From Agreia sp. Leaf283 (GTDB lineage Bacteria; Actinomycetota; Actinomycetes; Actinomycetales; Microbacteriaceae), in the NCBI RefSeq assembly GCF_001422485.1, contig NZ_LMNF01000004.1, positions 186,001-250,000 on the forward strand: a DNA stretch of 64,000 nt. The letters run 5' to 3'. Below the pieces are notes generated by a model. The model did not search any database. It saw only the letters and a program-made list of their open reading frames with translations, and was not told where the DNA came from. The translations under genes and the position numbers were made by a program. Positions 51,085-59,574 of the stretch are shown piece after piece. Position 1 is the stretch's first letter. Each line of letters starts with the position of its first letter.

Positions 51085-53319
51085 ATGTCCGCCCAGATCC
51101 GGGATTACAACCCGTCGACCGATGCCGACGCCGTCTCCGAGTTCTACAACCGCAACCACTACGGGCCGGCGCGAGACGCAGGCGTGCTCTCGGGGCGGCA
51201 GCTCAACCTCGTTCTGGCCGAGCGAGGCGTGCATATCTTCCTCATCGCAGAAGACCGGGGGCGCGTCGTCGGCACGATCGGCTACCTGCGCGTGTCGGGC
51301 CGCAGGGTGACCCGCGACGACGAACTGTTCGCGGGCATGTTCGTGATCGACCCCGGGTACCGCGCGGGATTTCTCGCCGGGCGGCTCTTCACGACCTCGT
51401 TCGGTCGCCTGCTCGAAGACGGCATCGCCACCCTGCGGGTCGAGGTGAATCCGGCGAACGTGAAGGCGCTTCCCCTCTACGTGCGCGTCGGCTTCCGATC
51501 GGCCGAAGAGCGTCCGCAGCCCGATCAAGACGGCTACATCGAGCTCATCAGCCACATGCCGGGGGTGGTCTCGCGGCTGCTGCGCGAGCTGGCGGCCGAC
51601 GTGCCCCTCACAGACGTGTTCTCCACGTTCTCGTGGAGAACGATGGCGGGCGGTCGAAACCGCACGATCAGTCACGGCGTCACCGTGCACGACGGCGAGG
51701 TTCTCGTCGAGTACGACTTCACCGTTCGAGGCGACGCCATCCGCGTGCGGGTACGCATGCAAGACGGCGCGCCGGTCGACACCACCATCAACGACGTCGT
51801 CACCCCGTCGTTCCCCTCGTTCCCTGAGCTTGTCGAAGGGCTTGTCGAAGGGCTTGTCGAACGGCCAGTCGAAAGCCCGCCCCTCAGCACGCGTGCCGCG
51901 ACGAGAGGGCGTCACACTCGCCGAGAGGTCGCCGTGGGCGACTACTCGGTCGAGGTGGATGCCGACGGCACGATGAGCGTTCGGCATCCGTCGTACGCCG
52001 GCCCGGTGTACCGGGATGCGCTCGCCTCGGTCGAGGGCAGACCCTCGGCCTGGAGGCGGCCTGCGTCTCACGCGCCGCTCATCACGGAGCACAGGGGGGG
52101 ATGGCTGCTCGCCTGGCAGGTCGATGAGGTGCGCCTGCAGAAAGAGATCTCGATCGCGGACCGCACGGTCACGACGGTGGTGCGCGGCCTCCCGAGCCGA
52201 ACGCTCGCGGCCGAACCCTGGAGCTCGATTCGCGGGGCGACGGTTCGCACCTTCGTGGACGAGTCGCCGCAATACCGGGCGCCGAACGTGCCCGGTCTGT
52301 GGCCCCGCGACCTCGTCGATTTCGAGGCCGCCCTCGACGCCGAGGCCCATGCGGGTCGGCGGCGCATCCTGATCGACGAACCGGTGTCAGGCCTGGGGCT
52401 GGGCTTCGAGTGGCACGACGCGGAGTTCGTGCGCGTCGAGGGGCAGCCGCTCGGCCGCGCCACGTCGTCGAGCTCTCTGATCCGCTACTCCCTGACGCTC
52501 GGCATCGCATCGCCCCACGAGAGCGACGGCGTCGACCGTCACCCCGACGGCGTCGCTCGGGTCGACGGAGTCCCGAGCTCTCCTGCGCTCTCCGTTCGCG
52601 ACGCCGACGTCGACAGCAGGGTCTGGGTCGCCGAGCCCAGGGGCCGATTCGAGGCGATCGTCGCCCGCTCGTCGAGCTCATCGGGCCCGTCGGGTGAGAT
52701 CGTCGTCGTCGCCGATCGGGGAGTCGTGTGCTGGACCGCCTTCGGGCACGGCGTTCTCACCTCGCCGTTCCCCACCTCTCGCACGCTCGGCCCGATCGAC
52801 GACTGGGCCGCGGGCCTGTGGGTGACCACCCAGAGCGCGCGCGAAGATCTCGAGCGCGGCGTGGGCTGGGGCGGCTCGCCGCGCGTCGGCTACAGCGCCA
52901 CGCCGCCGGAGCGCGGGCCCTCGTGGTCGATCGACGTGCTCGACGACGCGGTCGCCGCGCTCCGGTTGACGCTGCGGAGCGGGGCGTCGCCGACCGATCC
53001 CGAGATCGTCGCCCACCTCACTCCCAAGGTGTGGGGGTCGACGGTGTTCATCCCCGCGCATCCGACGGGATGGTGGGCACTCGACCGATCGCAGCGCCGG
53101 TGGTCCTGCTTCGCTCGCGCAGCACGCATCCCCGTGGCCGACGACAGGGTGCTCGTCATCGTCGCGAGCGGGGTCGACGACGAGTTGCTGATCCGATCGA
53201 GCGCCGACACGTTCCTGGTGTCGCTCATCAGCCGCGCCGAGTCCGCACACGATGAGTCCGCCCACGCCGCGGGCGGTTCGTGGCATCTCTCGGTCGAGAC
53301 GTCGGAGGTCGCCCGATGA
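51085..53319 (+). CDS. GNAT acetyltransferase fused to a large beta-rich domain
   Basis: 744 residues, 2 bases behind the dehydratase. Residues 1-155 are a GNAT domain: substrate-side helix, strand IAEDRGRVVGTIGYL, motif A-like MFVIDPGYRAGFLAGRL and ALPLYVRVGF. Residues about 170-744 form a beta-rich region with no family I recognise; parts (RLQKEISIADRTVTTVVRGL, LGLGFEWHD) recall galactose-mutarotase or sugar-processing sandwiches. Residues 244-262 (FPSFPELVEGLVEGLVERP) are encoded by an inserted dispersed DNA repeat, still in frame. Could transfer an acyl group from the ACP to a sugar or amine; inferred from context only. Confidence 0.65.
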   Translation: MSAQIRDYNPSTDADAVSEFYNRNHYGPARDAGVLSGRQLNLVLAERGVHIFLIAEDRGRVVGTIGYLRVSGRRVTRDDELFAGMFVIDPGYRAGFLAGRLFTTSFGRLLEDGIATLRVEVNPANVKALPLYVRVGFRSAEERPQPDQDGYIELISHMPGVVSRLLRELAADVPLTDVFSTFSWRTMAGGRNRTISHGVTVHDGEVLVEYDFTVRGDAIRVRVRMQDGAPVDTTINDVVTPSFPSFPELVEGLVEGLVERPVESPPLSTRAATRGRHTRREVAVGDYSVEVDADGTMSVRHPSYAGPVYRDALASVEGRPSAWRRPASHAPLITEHRGGWLLAWQVDEVRLQKEISIADRTVTTVVRGLPSRTLAAEPWSSIRGATVRTFVDESPQYRAPNVPGLWPRDLVDFEAALDAEAHAGRRRILIDEPVSGLGLGFEWHDAEFVRVEGQPLGRATSSSSLIRYSLTLGIASPHESDGVDRHPDGVARVDGVPSSPALSVRDADVDSRVWVAEPRGRFEAIVARSSSSSGPSGEIVVVADRGVVCWTAFGHGVLTSPFPTSRTLGPIDDWAAGLWVTTQSAREDLERGVGWGGSPRVGYSATPPERGPSWSIDVLDDAVAALRLTLRSGASPTDPEIVAHLTPKVWGSTVFIPAHPTGWWALDRSQRRWSCFARAARIPVADDRVLVIVASGVDDELLIRSSADTFLVSLISRAESAHDESAHAAGGSWHLSVETSEVAR
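51818..51864 (+). repeat. TTCCCTGAGC-TGTCGAAGGG repeat inserted in frame in a coding region
   Basis: One full unit (CGTTCCCTGAGCTTGTCGAA to GGG) and two partial CTTGTCGAAGGG/CTTGTCGAACGG units. Length and frame keep the host gene open, adding about 15-19 residues at a domain linker. Confidence 0.88.
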
Positions 53320-54614
53320 GTCGCCTCGCCGAGGTCGTGTTCGTGTGCCCGGGCCGCTACAGCGTGGGCGAGCTCTACAACGCCATCGTCATGAGCCGCA
53401 GCCTCGAGGCCGCCGGCATGACGACGAGGTTCATCGTCACCGAGCAGCTCGCCGACTATGCGACGGCGAGCGGGGCCGACGTGATCGTCCAATCCATGCG
53501 CCGCACCCGCGGAACCGAAGTCATCGACACGATCGAGCAGCTGAGTCCGGATCTCGTCGTGCTCGCCGATTACCACCTGCCGTTCCTGGAACCGGGCGCA
53601 GCCGGCATCCAGAATCTCATCTCGCCCCTCGTGCCCACCGTGATGCTCGATTCCCTCGGCTTCGGACTGTCGGGCGCCGAGGTCACGAACACGCTGGCGG
53701 GCCTGCCGGGCGCCGAGGCGCTGCGCCGGTGGTTCACGCCGACGACGAGCATTCCGCGCGCCGAGAATCCGCAGGCGTTGCTGCATCCCGTTCCGGTCGC
53801 GACACCGGATGCGCCGGGCTCGTTCTCGCTGTACGACTCGGTTCCCGAGGTGGTCGCCGAGCGGCGCGCGACTCGCGAACGCTACGGCGTCGAACCCGGG
53901 CGCGCCCTGGTGGTGGTCGCCCAGTCGGCCTGGGCCGCCACCGGATTCACCCAGTTGGGCCGCACGCGCGGGCGCCAGTTGGGCAGATCGTACGACGACC
54001 TGCGCATCGACTGGATCCTGCACTGCCTCAGCCTGGTGGGCGTCGACCTCACCGTCGTGGGGGTGCGCCGCGATGCCGCAGCGCGCGATCGATACCCGAA
54101 CGTCTCGCTCGTGCACACCCCGTTTCTCGGGCTCGACGACTTCTCCGAGCTGCTGGGGGCGGCAGATCTCTACGTCACCGACAACATCCTGTCTGCGGCG
54201 ATGGCCCGGGCGGCCGTCATGGGCACGCCCTGCCTGGCGCTCGTGCATGAGCTCGACGGGGTCGCAGAGCCGACCGATGAGTTCGAGCAGAACTGGCACG
54301 CCGACATGCGCGCCCTGTTCCCCGGCTACGACTTTCCGTATCTGGTGAACCCGTTCGGCTGGATCGCGGAGGTCGGAGCGATGATGCCCGGCAACCCGTA
54401 TCTGCAGTCGGTGCCGCGCGTCGATGTGTTCGATTCCCGGGCCGTCTCGGGGGCCGTGCGCACGCAGCTGTCGACCTCGGCAGACACAACACCGACGGAT
54501 GTCCTCCGCGATGCCGGAGCCGCGAGGGCCAGCCCGGTCGACGTCGTACGGCGGGCGCTCGCGCGGCCCTCCGACCTCCTCCACACCTCTCGCACCACCG
54601 ACCCGCACCACTGA
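53316..54614 (+). CDS. GT-B-like glycosyltransferase-type protein
   Basis: 432 residues, ATG overlapping the previous stop (ATGA). Two Rossmann-like halves: first VVFVCPGRYSVGELYNAIVMSRSLEAAG (substrate side), second from about 205 with VVVAQSAWAAT and LLGAADLYVTDNILSAAMARAAVMGTPCLALVHELDG, which mimics the nucleotide-sugar site of GT-B enzymes. It recalls the DUF6365 family (from memory). No membrane segment. In this operon it may glycosylate the acyl product, or act with the GNAT fusion on a shared sugar substrate. The final 50 residues are low complexity. Confidence 0.7.
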   Translation: MSRLAEVVFVCPGRYSVGELYNAIVMSRSLEAAGMTTRFIVTEQLADYATASGADVIVQSMRRTRGTEVIDTIEQLSPDLVVLADYHLPFLEPGAAGIQNLISPLVPTVMLDSLGFGLSGAEVTNTLAGLPGAEALRRWFTPTTSIPRAENPQALLHPVPVATPDAPGSFSLYDSVPEVVAERRATRERYGVEPGRALVVVAQSAWAATGFTQLGRTRGRQLGRSYDDLRIDWILHCLSLVGVDLTVVGVRRDAAARDRYPNVSLVHTPFLGLDDFSELLGAADLYVTDNILSAAMARAAVMGTPCLALVHELDGVAEPTDEFEQNWHADMRALFPGYDFPYLVNPFGWIAEVGAMMPGNPYLQSVPRVDVFDSRAVSGAVRTQLSTSADTTPTDVLRDAGAARASPVDVVRRALARPSDLLHTSRTTDPHH

Positions 54615-54655
54615 CCCACTGCACTGACCCACTCCATACAAACGGAACGGAACTG

Positions 54656-55666
54656 ATGACGATGCTTGACACAACTGCCGGCTACCACGCCCTGAGAAAC
54701 ACGGCGGGTGCCTACCGTCGCGGCACCAGCGTGCTGACCGTGACCGGCCCCGACCGCACAGCGTTCGTGAGCCACCTCTGCGCCAAGCGCACCGAGTTCG
54801 CGCAGCCCGGCACGGTGACCGAGTCCATCGCGCTGTCCGACGACGGCACAGTCGAGTCGCTCATTCTCGTGGTCGTCGAAGACGAGCGGATCCTGCTGGT
54901 CTCCGACCAGGTCGTCACCATCGATGCGGCCGCGATCACGCGCGAGCTCGAGTTGCCCCAGGTCGACGTGGCTGATGTCACCGCCGGGTTCACGGCGGCA
55001 TCAGTCGAGGGTCCGCAGTCATGGCGGGCCATCCAGCAGCTCATCGACGACGACATCTCCTCGGTGCTCCTGAACGAGCTGAGGAGCATCTCCGTGCCCG
55101 GAACGACCGCGCCCGCGCTGCTCGCTCGCGTCGGCACGACCGCGGAGTACGGGTACCTCATTCTGGTCGAGGCGCCGTCTCATGAGACCGATGCGCTCGA
55201 TCTCGCGGTGCGACTGGCCGGCGAGGTCGGGGGAGGCGAGGTCGATCACCACGCCCTGCACCGAGCGCAGGCCGAGGTGAGCCACCCGCTCGTGCCCGCC
55301 CAGTTCGACGGCCTGTCACTGGCCGAGGCCGGAGCGCTCTGGACGCTCTCCGCCGACCGCGACGACGACTTCAGGGGGCGATCCGTTCTCGTGGCGGCCC
55401 GCGCCGATCGCCGTATCGTCGCCGTCACTTCGCCCGGCGCCGATGCACCCGACGTGGGCGCCCCCGTGTTCGCGGGCGAGACGCAGGTCGGGCGCATCCA
55501 GGTGTCTCTCGCGAGAGCGGGCCTGCCCGACGGCTTCGCGCTCGCGGTTCTCGACACGCCCTTTCACGTGCCCGGCCTCACGCTCAGGTCGCACGGCGTC
55601 GAGCTGCTGACCGTGTCGCGCCCCGCGGTCGACCTCGTCTCGTGGGCGGAGCCGATCGGATCATGA
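54656..55666 (+). CDS. GcvT/YgfZ-family folate-binding protein (aminomethyltransferase-like)
   Basis: 336 residues. GcvT fold: start AYRRGTSVLTVTGPDRTAFVSHL (19-41), GYLILVEAP, and the C-terminal core EAGALW (224-229) with DFRGR (238-242). The YgfZ hallmark K-GC-GQE is absent, so it is not the iron-sulfur repair protein; it also is not in a glycine-cleavage operon. It may move a one-carbon unit from or to tetrahydrofolate on the polyketide intermediate, or merely bind a small ligand. 41 bases after the GT-B gene; ATGA overlap with the ketosynthase. Confidence 0.78.
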   Translation: MTMLDTTAGYHALRNTAGAYRRGTSVLTVTGPDRTAFVSHLCAKRTEFAQPGTVTESIALSDDGTVESLILVVVEDERILLVSDQVVTIDAAAITRELELPQVDVADVTAGFTAASVEGPQSWRAIQQLIDDDISSVLLNELRSISVPGTTAPALLARVGTTAEYGYLILVEAPSHETDALDLAVRLAGEVGGGEVDHHALHRAQAEVSHPLVPAQFDGLSLAEAGALWTLSADRDDDFRGRSVLVAARADRRIVAVTSPGADAPDVGAPVFAGETQVGRIQVSLARAGLPDGFALAVLDTPFHVPGLTLRSHGVELLTVSRPAVDLVSWAEPIGS

Positions 55667-58041
55667 GTCGAATCGTCGTCACGGGCATCGGGCTCCAGGC
55701 CGCGTCGGGCCGCAACGCCGACGAGAGCTGGGTGTCGATCATGAGCGGCACCAGCGGCATCGCGCCGACCACGGTCGTGCCGACCGACGGCCTCATCAGC
55801 TCGATGGGCGGTCAGGTCTGGGGGCTGCCGGCTTCCCGGTCGACCTATCTCGACCGCTGTCATGGCCTGGCGGTGGATGCGGCCCGGGAGGCGCTGGCCG
55901 GCTCGGGCGTGCCGGAGGGCCGGGGCGAACGCATCGCGATCTCGCTGGGAACGTCGCTGGGCGGGGCTCGAAGCGGGCAGCAGTTCCACGACCAGTGGAT
56001 CAGGCGGGGCCTGCGCTCGGCGAACACCGCCCTGCTGCGCCACTACCCGCTGCACAGCGTCGCAGACCACCTGGCATCGACGTTCGGCCTCCTCGGGCCA
56101 CGCAGCGTGCAGTCGAACGCCTGCGCGGCGGGCGCCGTGGCCATCGCCTACGCCGTCGAGCTGCTCGAATCGGGAACCTCCGACTTCGTGCTGGCCGGCG
56201 GAGTCGATCCGCTGGCGCTGCTGTCGTTCGGAGGATTCTCGTGCCTGGGTGCGCTCGACCCGCTGCCCTGTGCTCCGTACACGCGCAGCTCCGGGCTGAA
56301 TCTCGGAGAGGGAGCCGGCTTCCTGGTGCTCGAGACCGAGCAGTCCGCGTTGGCCCGCGGCGCGAGCATCCACGCCGAGATCGCGGGCTACGGCCTGAGC
56401 GCCGATGCGTATCACGCGACCGCTCCCGACCCGAATGGTCGGGGTGCGCTCCGTGCCATGGAATCCGCGCTCGAGATGGCGGGGCTCGGCGCCGAGGACA
56501 TCGACTACGTGAACGGGCACGGCACCGGAACGCCGGCGAACGACTCCGTGGAGCGCAAGGTCATCACGCACCTGCGGGCCGGATCGCCGCCCCCGATCAG
56601 CTCGACGAAGTCGATGATCGGCCACACGCTCGGCGCAGCAGGAGCCGTGGAGGCGGTGGTCTCGGTGCTCGCCCTGATGAATCAGCAGATTCCGCCGACG
56701 CACGTGCCGGAGGGCACGGACACGGCAGAGGACGTGGACATCGTCGCCGGGGTCGGCCGGGCCGCCGAGCTCTCCGTCGTCGTCTCGAACTCCTTCGCGT
56801 TCGGCGGCAACAACGCGTCGCTCGTGATCCGCTCGCGTCCTTCCGGGCCCGAGGCCGACGTCCCTCGTCACGGTGTGGTCGTCACGGGCATCGGCGCGAT
56901 CGCCGGATCGGCGGCGACGACATCGGACGTGCGCCGTCATTTTCTCGAGGCGACCCCCGTCTTCGGCAGCGAGACCGTGCAGCTGGAGCACTTCGGTGCC
57001 TTCGTGACGGCGGAGATCCCCTCGGCCGACCTCACGGCGGGCATCAATCCGCAGCATCTGAGACGAATGGACACCCTCGGTCGCCGGGCGGCCATCGCGG
57101 CCGGCCAGCTGCTGCGCGAGCGCCGGCTGTCGCGCGAGGAGGCGACGGGCACGGGCCTGTTCTCTGCCACGGGCACCGGCCCGGTCTCGACCATCGAGGC
57201 CTTCGAACGCGAACTCCTCGAGACCGGAACGGGCAACACCCGCCTGTTCCCGAACACGGTCATGAACGCGGCCGCGGGGCATGTTGCGCTGTTGAACAGG
57301 CTGCAAGGGCCGACCGCCACGATCTCGGCCGGGGGAACCAGCGGCATCTCGGCCCTGCACTTCGCCAGCGCCCTGATCGCCAGGGGAGCGGCCGACCGCA
57401 TCATGGTCGTCGGCGCCGACGAGTCCCCCGCGGCGATGCTCGCGGGATACGCGCGCATCCCCGGCTATCTCGCCCGCACCGACTCGGTGCCCTTCGGGGG
57501 TTCGGGCCGCCTTCTCGGGGGCGCGGGAGTCGCCATCCTCCTCGAACGCGAGGGCCTGGCGCCGAGCGAGTCCGTGCTGGGCAGGCTGTCGGGATTCGGG
57601 CTCACGGGTGACGCGAGTGGAGCAGGGCGCCTGAGCGAGGGGAGCGAGGCCTGGGCGCGCTCGTTCAGGCTGGCGCTCGCCGATGCCGCGGTCGACGCAT
57701 CCGCTGTCGACGCGATCGTCTCGGCCGCGTGCGGTCGAGATCAGGTCGACGGGCTCGAGCGAGACGCGCTCGAGCTCGCCGGCATCGCCGGCGTGCCCCT
57801 CACCGCGCCGAAGAGCGTCTTCGGCGACGCGGGTGCGGCCTCGGCCCTGCTCGGGGTGGCTCAGGCGATCTGGATGGGCAAGGCCGGGCGCATCCCCGCC
57901 AGCAGGGCCGTTCCGGTCGGCGCACCGCCCGCCCTCGTCTCCGTCGACGGTCTCGACGCCGCGGTCTCGAGAACACTCGTCTCGTCGTACGAGGTCGGCG
58001 GCAGCTACCAGTCGGTCGTCGTGGAGCGGGCGGGATCCTGA
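55663..58041 (+). CDS. Fused ketosynthase-chain length factor (KS-CLF), type II PKS
   Basis: 792 residues, two thiolase-fold ketosynthase modules in one chain. Module 1 (1-390) is a FabF/KS-alpha type with full triad Cys154 (SNACAAG), His286 (NGHGTGTP), His321 (MIGHTLGAAG) and the tail NSFAFGGNNASL. Module 2 (about 402-792) keeps the fold but the aligned residues are Gly558 (ISAGGTSG), Ala689 and Asp722 (FGDAGAAS), so it cannot condense. It matches a chain length factor in role. In known type II systems KS and CLF are separate, translationally coupled genes; here the heterodimer is one polypeptide. Start at the ATGA overlap. Confidence 0.9.
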   Translation: MSRIVVTGIGLQAASGRNADESWVSIMSGTSGIAPTTVVPTDGLISSMGGQVWGLPASRSTYLDRCHGLAVDAAREALAGSGVPEGRGERIAISLGTSLGGARSGQQFHDQWIRRGLRSANTALLRHYPLHSVADHLASTFGLLGPRSVQSNACAAGAVAIAYAVELLESGTSDFVLAGGVDPLALLSFGGFSCLGALDPLPCAPYTRSSGLNLGEGAGFLVLETEQSALARGASIHAEIAGYGLSADAYHATAPDPNGRGALRAMESALEMAGLGAEDIDYVNGHGTGTPANDSVERKVITHLRAGSPPPISSTKSMIGHTLGAAGAVEAVVSVLALMNQQIPPTHVPEGTDTAEDVDIVAGVGRAAELSVVVSNSFAFGGNNASLVIRSRPSGPEADVPRHGVVVTGIGAIAGSAATTSDVRRHFLEATPVFGSETVQLEHFGAFVTAEIPSADLTAGINPQHLRRMDTLGRRAAIAAGQLLRERRLSREEATGTGLFSATGTGPVSTIEAFERELLETGTGNTRLFPNTVMNAAAGHVALLNRLQGPTATISAGGTSGISALHFASALIARGAADRIMVVGADESPAAMLAGYARIPGYLARTDSVPFGGSGRLLGGAGVAILLEREGLAPSESVLGRLSGFGLTGDASGAGRLSEGSEAWARSFRLALADAAVDASAVDAIVSAACGRDQVDGLERDALELAGIAGVPLTAPKSVFGDAGAASALLGVAQAIWMGKAGRIPASRAVPVGAPPALVSVDGLDAAVSRTLVSSYEVGGSYQSVVVERAGS

Positions 58042-58044
58042 TCC

Positions 58045-58617
58045 GTGGCGCACGCCCGCGTCTGGATCTTCGCCGCGCAGTCGACGCGCGTCGACGACTT
58101 CGGACGCGGGCGCGCGCCCTCCGGTCTGCGCGCGGTGACACGGGCGGCGAGCCTCGGCGACTGCTCGTCGTGCCCGCATCCCTGTGTCATCGAACGAGAC
58201 CGCTTCGGGGCGTCGTCGTGCGCTCGGTGTCGCGACACCTGGTCCGCGACGCACTCCGGAGGCGTCGTGCTGGCGGCGCGCTCGCGGCGGCCGGTCGGCG
58301 TCGATGTCGAGGCCCCGAGAAGTCGGCCCGCCGCATTCCGATTCCTGACCCGGGTGACGGGCGCATCCATCGTGTCGATCGAGCAGTGGACCCAGGCCGA
58401 GGCGATCTGGAAGGCTAGCGGCCAGGCGCATCGCCGACCGCGGCCCGGGGAGCTCGTGATGCCGGAGTCGTACGCGAACGGATGGAACAGCACGGCCGAC
58501 TCGGCCTGGAGGGTGTTCACGCATCGCGAGCCGGGCCTCGTGTGGAGCGTCGCGGTGCCGAACGGCGGTCGCCCTGCGCTGGAGGTGCGAGACCTGCGGG
58601 GTGCACCCGCTCCCTGA
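58045..58617 (+). CDS. 4'-phosphopantetheinyl transferase (Sfp-like, divergent)
   Basis: 190 residues, GTG 3 bases after the ketosynthase stop. Carries VGVDVE (84-89, Mg-binding Asp87 and Glu89) and WTQAEAIWKASG (115-126; Glu119, Lys123 in place of W-xKEA-xKa). ATHSGGVVLAA corresponds to the usual HN-S strand. Converts the apo-ACP of this operon to its holo form. A cysteine group (DCSSCPHPC, SCARC) in the first third is unusual for the family and may bind zinc or replace part of the N-terminal half. The stop TGA is provided by a dispersed repeat. Confidence 0.82.
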   Translation: MAHARVWIFAAQSTRVDDFGRGRAPSGLRAVTRAASLGDCSSCPHPCVIERDRFGASSCARCRDTWSATHSGGVVLAARSRRPVGVDVEAPRSRPAAFRFLTRVTGASIVSIEQWTQAEAIWKASGQAHRRPRPGELVMPESYANGWNSTADSAWRVFTHREPGLVWSVAVPNGGRPALEVRDLRGAPAP

Positions 58618-58692
58618 GCCTGCCCCCCCCGTTCCCTGACTCTGCCCTCCGTTCCCTGAGTCTGCTGCCCGTTCCCTGAGCTTGTCGAAGGG
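58610..58692 (+). repeat. Cluster of four TTCCCTGA-type repeat units
   Basis: CTCCCTGAGCCTG, GTTCCCTGACTCTG, GTTCCCTGAGTCTG and a full GTTCCCTGAGCTTGTCGAAG unit in tandem. The first one encodes the last codon and stop of the phosphopantetheinyl transferase gene. Confidence 0.85.
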
Positions 58693-58981
58693 TGTTGTCG
58701 TCGACGAGACCCGAATCGCTCGCTCATACCGACTGCTGCCGCGTGGCGTCGTCACGCCGGTCCCGGCGCGAAGGATGGGCGCGACGGCGCCACGCGACCG
58801 AGGCCTTTCGATCGCGTAGCGTCATGTGGCCCTGCGCCGGCGCTTGGATGGGCGGGACGCCGCCACGGGAGGGCGCTCTTCGACCGAAGGCGGCTTCGAC
58901 CACCGGGTGAGAGGTCTGCGTTCCCTGAGCCCCCGTTCCCTGAGCCTGTCGAAGGGGCCCGAGACAGAAGAGTCCGCCCGG
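58618..58981. other. Intergenic region with repeats, no gene
   Basis: 364 bases between the operon end and the MarR stop. Holds the repeat cluster above and two further units at 58919-58957 (TTCCCTGAGCC, then TTCCCTGAGCCTGTCGAAGG). Open frames here are Arg-rich shadows; no promoter or RNA gene stands out. Confidence 0.7.
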
Positions 58982-59485
58982 CTAGCGGCTGCCGCCGCGC
59001 CTGCGCGGAGCCGCGGAGCGCGGAGGCGTCGACCGCATATGGTCGCGCACGGCCGTCAGCGTGCGCTGGAGTTCCTCGACGTCGGCGGCGCCGAGAGGAG
59101 CCAGGAACACCTTCTTGAGCACGTCGATGTGGCCGGGGAACACCGTCGCCAGAACGGCCCGGCCGGCATCCGTTATCGTCACCGTCACGCCGCGCTCGTC
59201 GTCGACCGACGGCGCCCGCGTCACGAGGCCCGCGCTCTCGAGCAGCCCTGCCTGATGCGTGAGACCGCTGCGGCTGTAGACGACGCCGTCGGCCAGGTCG
59301 GTCATGCGCATCGCGCCCTTCGGTGAGTCGCCGAGCGTCGCCAGCAGCTGGAACTGCACGTAGCTGAGCCCGCCGGCCTCCTTGAGCTGCAGCTCGACGG
59401 CATGACGCAGCAGGCTGCTCACCTCGATGAGCGCGAAGTACGCGCCGAGCTCTGCGGGTTTCAGGGAGGCGGCTTCGTCGGTCAT
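58982..59485 (-). CDS. MarR-family transcriptional regulator
   Basis: 167 residues. Winged helix about 55-120 (MRMTDLADGVVYSRSGLTHQAGLLESAGLV, wing SVDDERG). An Arg-rich tail (RRRGGSR) follows. Divergent from the NADP oxidoreductase at 59575 with two identical 18-bp palindromes between them, so it almost certainly represses that gene and itself. Confidence 0.9.
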   Translation of the reverse strand: MTDEAASLKPAELGAYFALIEVSSLLRHAVELQLKEAGGLSYVQFQLLATLGDSPKGAMRMTDLADGVVYSRSGLTHQAGLLESAGLVTRAPSVDDERGVTVTITDAGRAVLATVFPGHIDVLKKVFLAPLGAADVEELQRTLTAVRDHMRSTPPRSAAPRRRGGSR

Positions 59486-59499
59486 GCATCGATTCTACT

Positions 59500-59554
59500 T
59501 GCTTCGACTTCGAAGCAGTGTTACGGTGATCGCAAATGCTTCGACTTCGAAGCA
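59500..59554. promoter_or_regulatory. Two identical 18-bp palindromic MarR operators
   Basis: TGCTTCGACTTCGAAGCA occurs at 59500-59517 and 59537-59554, exact dyads (8+2+8), 37 bases apart centre to centre, filling the gap between the divergent genes. Confidence 0.88.
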
Positions 59555-59574
59555 AAACAGATCAAGGAGACATC

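Noticed and set aside
55564-58755. Open frame of 1063 codons antisense to the ketosynthase
   Set aside because: Low-complexity Arg-rich product, while the plus strand carries unmistakable ketosynthase motifs.
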